From Opitutaceae bacterium UBA4094 (lineage in GTDB: Bacteria > Verrucomicrobiota > Verrucomicrobiia > Opitutales > Opitutaceae): a stretch of DNA of 5,519 nucleotides. The translations under genes were made by a program, and so were the position numbers. The notes under the pieces are model-generated. The model did not search any database, had not been told where the DNA came from, and was given only the letters and a program-made list of their open reading frames with translations. The DNA is taken from assembly GCA_002382525.1 (NCBI GenBank), contig DFYA01000091.1:1-5519 (forward strand), read 5' to 3'. Shown here piece by piece: positions 1 to 4,193 of this stretch; position 1 is the first letter of the stretch; the number at the start of each line of letters is the position of its first letter.

Positions 1-1
1 C

Positions 2-805
2 GGTGGCAACGTTCCCAGCGGCACCCGCGCCAATCCGGTCTTCCTCCCCGCGCCGCACGAGGTCGGTCGCGCCCTCTACACCGCGTTCACGACCGCCCCC
101 GTTCTTCGCGGAGACAAATGGCTCCACGAGAGTATCTGGACGAGCGTCCGCACCATCTTCTGGGGCTTCGTGATCTCCTCCGCCTTCGGCTTCCCGCTCG
201 GCATCCTCTGCGGCGCCTTCGTCGGCGTCTCGCGAGGCACCGAGCCCTTTGTCGATTTTGTGCGTTACATGCCTGCGCCGGCCTTCGGCGCGCTCATGGT
301 CGCCATCTTCGGCATCCACCTGGAGCCAAAGATCGCGATCATCGTCATCGGCACATTTTTTCAACAAGTCCTCATCGTCGCCAACACCGTCCGCAAGGTG
401 GACGCCGGTCTCCTCGAAGCCGCGCAAACCCTCGGAGCCAAACGTCGCCAGCTCGTGCTCCGCGTGCTCCTTCCCGCGAGCCTCCCCGATCTCTACAACG
501 ACACCCGCATCCTCCTCGGCTGGGCGTGGACTTACCTCATCGTCGCCGAGGTCGTCGGCGTGAGCAGCGGCATCACGTTTTTCATCAACCAGCAGGCCAA
601 GTATCGCAACTTCGACAACGTTTACGCCGCCATCCTCATCATCGGCATCATCGGCCTCACGACCGACCAAGCCCTCTCGTTTATCGGCCAACGCCTCTTC
701 GCCTGGAAAAACCCCCGCCCCAGCCGCCTCCGCAATTTCTTCACCCGCTTCTTCGCCGGCCGCGAGGTGCTGCTCTTCCCGGAAAAGAAGCCCTCCTCCG
801 CATAG
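2..805 (+). CDS. ABC transporter permease, NitT/TauT (SsuC/TauC-like) family, 5' partial
   Basis: Inner-membrane permease subunit of an importer of the nitrate/sulfonate/taurine type. The reading frame is open from base 2 with no start in view, so the N-terminus (probably the first transmembrane helix) lies outside; 267 residues remain. Seen: a periplasmic-type stretch with FLPAPHEVGRAL (residues 14-25), typical of SsuC/TauC proteins; hydrophobic segments near 50-76, 93-127, 168-188 and 207-229; and the cytoplasmic EAA loop that docks on the ATPase at about 134-164 (E139-A-A, G145, P158). The C-terminal tail is basic. The stop TAG is 25 bases before the ATPase gene, so the two are surely co-transcribed. 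The substrate cannot be read from the permease; the downstream NikR-like gene suggests a metal or metal complex, while the family more often carries sulfonates, nitrate or thiamine precursors. Confidence 0.93.
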   Translation, partial: GGNVPSGTRANPVFLPAPHEVGRALYTAFTTAPVLRGDKWLHESIWTSVRTIFWGFVISSAFGFPLGILCGAFVGVSRGTEPFVDFVRYMPAPAFGALMVAIFGIHLEPKIAIIVIGTFFQQVLIVANTVRKVDAGLLEAAQTLGAKRRQLVLRVLLPASLPDLYNDTRILLGWAWTYLIVAEVVGVSSGITFFINQQAKYRNFDNVYAAILIIGIIGLTTDQALSFIGQRLFAWKNPRPSRLRNFFTRFFAGREVLLFPEKKPSSA

Positions 806-841
806 GTCCTATACGCCCCATACGTCCTATATGTCCCATCT
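806..841 (+). repeat. Degenerate 9-base tandem repeat (4 units) spanning an ATPase start codon
   Basis: Four head-to-tail 9-base units begin at 806, 815, 824 and 833, with unit 1 reading GTCCTATAC. Units 2, 3 and 4 differ from unit 1 by two, one and three bases. The array starts directly after the permease stop codon and overlaps the proposed ATG of the ATPase gene at 831-833. Similar short CCTATA-type repeats are, in my recollection, frequent between genes of Opitutaceae and some Planctomycetes. No function is assigned. Confidence 0.7.
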
Positions 842-1754
842 CTCCGACACCTCCTCCGCCGCGCTCCCCGACTACCGCGCCCAATCCCCCGCAGTCGCCG
901 CCCGCTTCGCCAAAATCAAAGAGCGCCCCGTCGTCCTCACCATCGACAAACTCACCCGCACGTTTCCGTCTGCCGACGCCGCAGCCGGCCTCGTCACCGC
1001 GCTCAACCAAGTCTCCTTCGACATCCACCGCCGCGAATTCGTCTGCGTGATCGGCCCCTCGGGCTGCGGCAAATCCACCCTCATCCGCATGATCGCCGGA
1101 CTCGATGAACCCACCTCCGGCCGCATGCTCGTCGACGGCGCCGAGACCTCCGGCCCCTGCCCGCAACGCGGCATGGTCTTCCAAGGCTACACGCTCTTCC
1201 CGTGGCTCACCGTGAAAAAGAACGTCATGTTCGGCCTCGACATGGCCGGCAAATCCGAGGCCGCCGCCGAGTCCGAGGCCCGCCAATGGATCGACCTCGT
1301 CGGCCTCTCCCACGTGGCCGACGCCTACCCGCACCAACTTTCCGGCGGCATGAAACAACGCGTCGCCATCGCCCGCGCCCTCGCGCCCAACCCGCGCGTC
1401 CTCCTCATGGACGAACCGTTCGGCGCCCTCGACGCGCAGACGCGCGCGCAGATGCAGTCCCACCTCCTCGAAATCTGGCGCAACGTGGACGTCACCATTC
1501 TTTTCATCACGCACGACCTCGACGAAGCCATCCTCCTCGCCGACCGCATCATCGTCCTCAAAGCCCACCCCGGCGAAATCCAAGAAATAATAGAAGTCCC
1601 CGTCCCGCGTCCACGCAGCCTCGACCAACTCCAGTCCCCCGAGTTTCAGGCCACCCGCCGTCGCCTCGATGAATTGATCCATCCCAAACTCCATACGCCC
1701 GCCGAGCGCCTCCCCATCGTCCGTCTCACCCAACTCGGCGACGACGTCGAATAA
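831..1754 (+). CDS. ABC transporter ATP-binding protein, NitT/TauT (SsuB/TauB-like) family
   Basis: Cytoplasmic ATPase that powers the importer whose permease lies 25 bases upstream. The 307-residue protein has the complete ABC motif set: Walker A GPSGCGKST at 75-83, Q-loop Q118 in MVFQGYTLFPW, signature LSGGMKQ at 170-176, Walker B VLLMDEP at 190-196, D-loop ALD at 199-201 and switch H228 in ITHDLDEA. It should be catalytically competent. The FPW motif after the Q-loop and the overall order match SsuB/TauB/NrtD-type ATPases. It is longer than the roughly 255 residues of SsuB, with about 35 extra residues at the N-terminus and about 45 at the C-terminus. The start at 831 is the only ATG before residue 85, but it sits inside a tandem repeat and has no Shine-Dalgarno sequence, so translation could begin at a non-ATG codon further in. 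Confidence 0.95.
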   Translation: MSHLSDTSSAALPDYRAQSPAVAARFAKIKERPVVLTIDKLTRTFPSADAAAGLVTALNQVSFDIHRREFVCVIGPSGCGKSTLIRMIAGLDEPTSGRMLVDGAETSGPCPQRGMVFQGYTLFPWLTVKKNVMFGLDMAGKSEAAAESEARQWIDLVGLSHVADAYPHQLSGGMKQRVAIARALAPNPRVLLMDEPFGALDAQTRAQMQSHLLEIWRNVDVTILFITHDLDEAILLADRIIVLKAHPGEIQEIIEVPVPRPRSLDQLQSPEFQATRRRLDELIHPKLHTPAERLPIVRLTQLGDDVE

Positions 1755-1755
1755 C

Positions 1756-1797
1756 CTAGCCACGCGTCACTGGCTCCTAGCAACTAGCCGCTCACCC
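1756..1797 (+). repeat. Degenerate heptanucleotide tandem repeat between ATPase and nikR-like genes
   Basis: Six successive 7-base units run from 1756, best represented by CTAGCCA; the units at 1756, 1777 and 1784 are closest (CTAGCCA, CTAGCAA, CTAGCCG), while those at 1763, 1770 and 1791 are more diverged. The array fills nearly all of the 51-base gap, starting just after the ATPase stop and ending nine bases before the next ATG. It contains a short inverted repeat, AGCCA (1758-1762) and TGGCT (1771-1775), probably a by-product of the periodicity. Function unknown. Confidence 0.55.
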
Positions 1798-1805
1798 GCC
1801 TTCCC

Positions 1806-2243
1806 ATGCCGCGCCCCAAGTCCGATAAGATCGCTCGCTTCAGCGTCTCGCTCCCCGAGAGCCTCCTCGACGAGCTCGATGAGATGGTGGAGCGCCGCGG
1901 CTACCAAAGCCGCTCCCAAGCCGTCGCCGCCCTCGCCCGCGACGGCCTCGTCGAATTCGCCACGCAGCTCGGCACCGCCACCGTCGCCGGCACCATCAAC
2001 CTCGTTTACGACCACACGCAAAAGGGCCTGCAAGCCCGCCTCGCCGCGATCCAGCACCGTTATTACCTGATGGTCGTCACCTCGATGCACGTGCACCTCG
2101 AAGATCACAACTATATGGAGGTTCTCCTCGTGCAGGGCCCCGCGCAAAAACTCCGTCAACTCGCCGACGAACTCATCACCACGCGAGGCGTGAAGCAGGG
2201 CAAACTCACCCTCACCGCCACCGCGATGCCTCCGCTCCTATAA
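1806..2243 (+). CDS. nikR: NikR-type ribbon-helix-helix metal-responsive regulator with altered nickel site
   Basis: Transcription factor of 145 residues. An N-terminal ribbon-helix-helix DNA-binding domain (about 9-50; RFSVSLPESLLDELDEMV, then RRGYQSRSQAV) precedes a C-terminal ACT-like metal-binding and tetramerisation domain (about 58-140). Aligned by eye to E. coli NikR, the nickel-ligand histidines are kept: H84 in QH (H76 in E. coli), H95 and H97 in HVH (H87 and H89). The position of the fourth ligand, Cys95, is Tyr103 (codon at 2112-2114). E30 and D34 of E. coli NikR, described as a second, potassium-type site, appear as Gln38 and Ala42. The protein is therefore clearly of the family, but nickel-specific sensing is uncertain. 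It lies 51 bases after the ABC ATPase gene and probably regulates that transporter; no operator is visible here. The ATG at 1806 has no Shine-Dalgarno sequence, but fits the family N-terminus. Confidence 0.9.
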   Translation: MPRPKSDKIARFSVSLPESLLDELDEMVERRGYQSRSQAVAALARDGLVEFATQLGTATVAGTINLVYDHTQKGLQARLAAIQHRYYLMVVTSMHVHLEDHNYMEVLLVQGPAQKLRQLADELITTRGVKQGKLTLTATAMPPLL

Positions 2244-2323
2244 CGACCAGCCCGGCGGCCTAAGAGTAAACCCATCGACGAGCCTTTGCTCCTGACTCGA
2301 CGCCCAGCACGCAAAGCGCGGGC

Positions 2324-2360
2324 GATCGACTTCGGTAAGGACGAGCCCGTCGAATCGATC
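2324..2360. repeat. Long inverted repeat in the convergent intergenic gap
   Basis: GATCGACTTCG (2324-2334) and CGAATCGATC (2351-2360) are reverse complements apart from one bulged C, giving a ten-pair stem around a 16-base loop. The loop contains GACG and CGTC, which could pair instead. It lies between the stop codons of the nikR-like gene (2243) and the sigma factor gene (2507), a position expected for a bidirectional terminator. However, no T-run follows on either strand, so an intrinsic terminator is not shown. The rest of the 2244-2506 gap holds the stem-loop at 2445-2463, an exact GAACCGGTTC palindrome at 2469-2478, and nothing I recognise as coding. Confidence 0.45.
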
Positions 2361-2444
2361 ATCTACGACAAAAACCAATCGAATCGTCTCCCGGCGCGAC
2401 AACCCTCGCTACGCCTCTCCAACTGACTTGTTACGGCTAGACTC

Positions 2445-2463
2445 GTCGGCGCACGACGCCGGC
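2445..2463. terminator. Possible weak stem-loop terminator downstream of sigZ
   Basis: GTCGGCG (2445-2451) and CGCCGGC (2457-2463) can form a seven-pair stem (one G-U on the + strand RNA, one mismatch on the - strand RNA) around a 5-base loop. It is about 44 bases beyond the stop of the - strand sigma factor gene. No U-tract follows, so this is only a candidate. Confidence 0.2.
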
Positions 2464-2506
2464 AAAGCGAACCGGTTCCCTGGCACGCGGCCGCTTCGTG
2501 TCCCGA

Positions 2507-3112
2507 TCACTCACACGCGCAAGATCCTCGCGCCGGCGTTTTCCGCACCGCCTCGATCACCCGCCCACGCCGGTCGAACTCGAACCGACAACATGCGTCG
2601 AGCATCTCGCGCAACTTCAACCGCGCCCGCCTCACCCGGCTCTTCGTCGCCGTCACCGTGAGCCCCAACGCCGTCGCGACCGCCTCGATGGAATCCCCCT
2701 GAAACGCATGCCGCACCAACGGCTCGCGATACTCCTCCGGCAGCGCCGCGATAAATGAGCGTAACGACGGTGTCAGGTCCACCGCATCGCGCCCCGCCGG
2801 GTCCACCGCGTCGTCCCCCGCGCCCGCGACCGGATCGAAATCCAGCGCGGCGGACGCCTTCCCTTTTTGCGCCCTGTAGTGATCCACCACTACATTCCGC
2901 GCGATGCGATATACCCACCCCTGCAGTTTCGCCGGCTCCCGCAGCTCCGGGAGCCGACGCTGAATACGCACAAACACCTCCTGCAACAGATCCTCCGCAT
3001 CCGCCACCGAACGCACGCGCGCCCTCAAAAATCCTCGCAGCGGATCCGCAAGTTCGCGCCACAACTCCCCGACATCCGCCGTCGAGACCGCACTGATTGT
3101 CGAGTTGCTCAT
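2507..3112 (-). CDS. sigZ: RNA polymerase sigma factor, ECF group, SigZ family, Cys-rich tail
   Basis: Alternative sigma factor of 201 residues that would direct RNA polymerase to its own promoter set. Region 2 spans about 17-83 (VADAEDLLQEVFVRI at 36-50; LQGWVYRIARNVVVDHYR at 63-80, the -10 recognition part). Region 4 is at about 115-168 with the helix-turn-helix (DSIEAVATALGLTVTATKSRVRRARLKL). After it comes the SigZ hallmark, CC at 174-175 followed by FEFDRRGRVIE, and a C-terminal CAC (C198, C200). These thiols look suited to sense metal, metalloid or reactive sulfur directly; that is inference. No anti-sigma gene lies next to it. The gene starts 10 bases after the arsM stop on the same strand, without a visible Shine-Dalgarno sequence, so it is probably translated from the arsM message and perhaps autoregulated. 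Confidence 0.92.
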   Translation of the reverse strand: MSNSTISAVSTADVGELWRELADPLRGFLRARVRSVADAEDLLQEVFVRIQRRLPELREPAKLQGWVYRIARNVVVDHYRAQKGKASAALDFDPVAGAGDDAVDPAGRDAVDLTPSLRSFIAALPEEYREPLVRHAFQGDSIEAVATALGLTVTATKSRVRRARLKLREMLDACCRFEFDRRGRVIEAVRKTPARGSCACE

Positions 3113-3122
3113 GGCCGCAACG

Positions 3123-3977
3123 TCACTCGCAGCACGCCGGTCCGCAACACGCCTTCTCCCCTCCCGGCTTCACCGCCGTCACCTCCGCTGCGAACACCTG
3201 CGATTCAAACCCGCGCTTCGCCTCCCAGCTCGTGATGATGTCGTCGCTGTTCCCCTTCGGTTTGATGACCACGTCCTCAAAGCCCGCGTCCCTCAAAATC
3301 CGCACCAGATCCTCCTGCAACGTCGCCCCCGCCAGACACCCGCTGTGCAACGCCAGGTCGCGCTTCACTTCGTCCGCCAATTCCACCCGCGCCACCACAT
3401 CCGACACCGCCACGCGCCCGCCCGGCTTCAACACGCGAAACGCCTCGCGATACACCGGCCGTTTGTCCGGACACAGGTTGATCACGCAATTCGAGATAAT
3501 CACATCCACCGTCCCGTCCGCCACCGGCAACGCCTCGATCTCGCCCAGCCGAAACTCCACGTTTTTATACCCGCCCTTCTTCGCGTTGGCCCGCGCCTTC
3601 GCGACCATCTCCGCCGTCATATCGACCCCGATCACGTGTCCGGTCGGCCCCACCGCCCGCGCCGCGATAAACGCGTCGAACCCCGCGCCCGCCCCCAAAT
3701 CGAGCACCGCCTGCCCCACCGTGAGCGACGCCAGCGCCACGGGGTTTCCGCACCCCAGTCCCAAGTTCGCCCCCTCCGGCACCGCCGCAATTTCGTCAGC
3801 CGAATAACCCAAGGTCGCCGCTTGCGCCTTCGCGCCGCAGCACCCGCCACCACTGCCGCCTCCGGCATCCGCCGCACAACCCGTGAGCGTCTCGTCCCCC
3901 GTAGCGATCGCGCTGTAGCGCCGACGCACCTCTTCACGCAACGTTTCAGAATCAGGCCCCATTGAAGTGTTGTTCAT
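3123..3977 (-). CDS. arsM: Arsenite S-adenosylmethionine methyltransferase (ArsM)
   Basis: Cytoplasmic class I SAM-dependent methyltransferase that in this family converts trivalent arsenic to methylated species. From the chosen start it has 284 residues. Seen: EEVRRRYSAIA near the N-terminus; a Gly/Cys linker with C34 and C46-C47; LGLGCGNP (C76); the SAM-binding VLDLGAGAGFD at 91-101 and acidic GVDM at 117-120; SNCVINLCP (C164, C169); and HSGCLAGA (C214). C76, C164 and C214 match the three arsenic-binding cysteines of characterised ArsM proteins (C72, C174, C224 in the algal enzyme, from memory). The tail ends in ACCGPACCE. The frame is open upstream to an ATG at 4070, but the first 31 residues of that version are unlike the family. 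The ATG at 3977 has a weak TAGGG upstream and gives the usual N-terminus. The sigZ gene follows 10 bases later. Other soft-metal or chalcogen substrates remain possible. Confidence 0.9.
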   Translation of the reverse strand: MNNTSMGPDSETLREEVRRRYSAIATGDETLTGCAADAGGGSGGGCCGAKAQAATLGYSADEIAAVPEGANLGLGCGNPVALASLTVGQAVLDLGAGAGFDAFIAARAVGPTGHVIGVDMTAEMVAKARANAKKGGYKNVEFRLGEIEALPVADGTVDVIISNCVINLCPDKRPVYREAFRVLKPGGRVAVSDVVARVELADEVKRDLALHSGCLAGATLQEDLVRILRDAGFEDVVIKPKGNSDDIITSWEAKRGFESQVFAAEVTAVKPGGEKACCGPACCE

Positions 3978-4193
3978 ACGCCCTACAGACGGACCCGCCT
4001 GCCAAAGGACGCAGAAAATCTTTCGGGTCCATCCGGGAGGGTGCGCGTCCCCACAGGCCGGATCCCTCATCGTATGTGGGGTTTACCACGTAGCGTTCAC
4101 TTTGTCCCTGGTTGCAGGGCGTCACCCTATGGCGGCCGATCGCCACACGTCCTAATCTGATCGTCAGGTTCATGCAGTAAACCCCTTCCCCTC
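3978..4193. promoter_or_regulatory. Divergent intergenic control region between arsM-sigZ and the dioxygenase-rhodanese gene
   Basis: This 216-base stretch separates two divergent start codons, so it must hold the promoters for both sides. No convincing sigma-70 boxes are visible. It is rich in inverted repeats: ATCCGG (4031-4036) with CCGGAT (4058-4063), enclosing GGG/CCC; TATGTGG (4073-4079) with CCACGTA (4086-4092); CCCTG (4106-4110) with CAGGG (4115-4119); TGGCG (4130-4134) with CGCCA (4141-4145); and CTGA-TCG-TCAG (4157-4167). Reading toward arsM, GTGAAC (about 4095-4100 on the - strand) followed 17 bases later by ACATACGAT resembles a loose ECF-type promoter. The regulatory role follows from position; the individual sites are guesses. 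Confidence 0.6.
4073..4092. promoter_or_regulatory. Operator-like inverted repeat in the divergent promoter region
   Basis: TATGTGG (4073-4079) and CCACGTA (4086-4092) are arms of a 7-base inverted repeat with one mismatch and a 6-base spacer. A 20-base dyad about midway between two divergent start codons is the size and place expected for a repressor or activator site. Which protein might bind is unknown; an ArsR-type or persulfide-sensing regulator would be natural candidates, but neither gene is in the window. Confidence 0.3.

Noticed and set aside
118..1050. A 310-codon + strand frame overlapping the permease and ATPase genes
   Set aside because: Arg/Pro-rich, out of frame with the clear permease; its stretch of IRPIRPICPI comes from translating the 9-base tandem repeat.
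741..1763. A 340-codon open frame on the - strand, antisense to the ABC ATPase gene
   Set aside because: It mirrors the ATPase codon pattern (GC-rich third positions keep the antisense frame open), shows low-complexity Gly/Glu/Asp/Ala composition and no known domain, and overlaps a gene with full ABC motifs.
2488..2495. GCGGCCGC palindrome
   Set aside because: Eight-base GC-only palindromes are expected by chance in such GC-rich DNA.
2361..2506. Possible gene remnant in the convergent gap
   Set aside because: All frames are short or interrupted and none gave a recognisable protein segment.
3105..3965. Long + strand open frames opposite arsM (236 and 286 codons)
   Set aside because: Arg/Pro/His/Ser-rich shadow translations of a well-supported methyltransferase gene; no motif is seen.
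3978..4070. N-terminally extended arsM starting at 4070
   Set aside because: The extra 31 residues are unlike ArsM proteins and would use up nearly half of the divergent promoter region; the start at 3977 gives the usual N-terminus.
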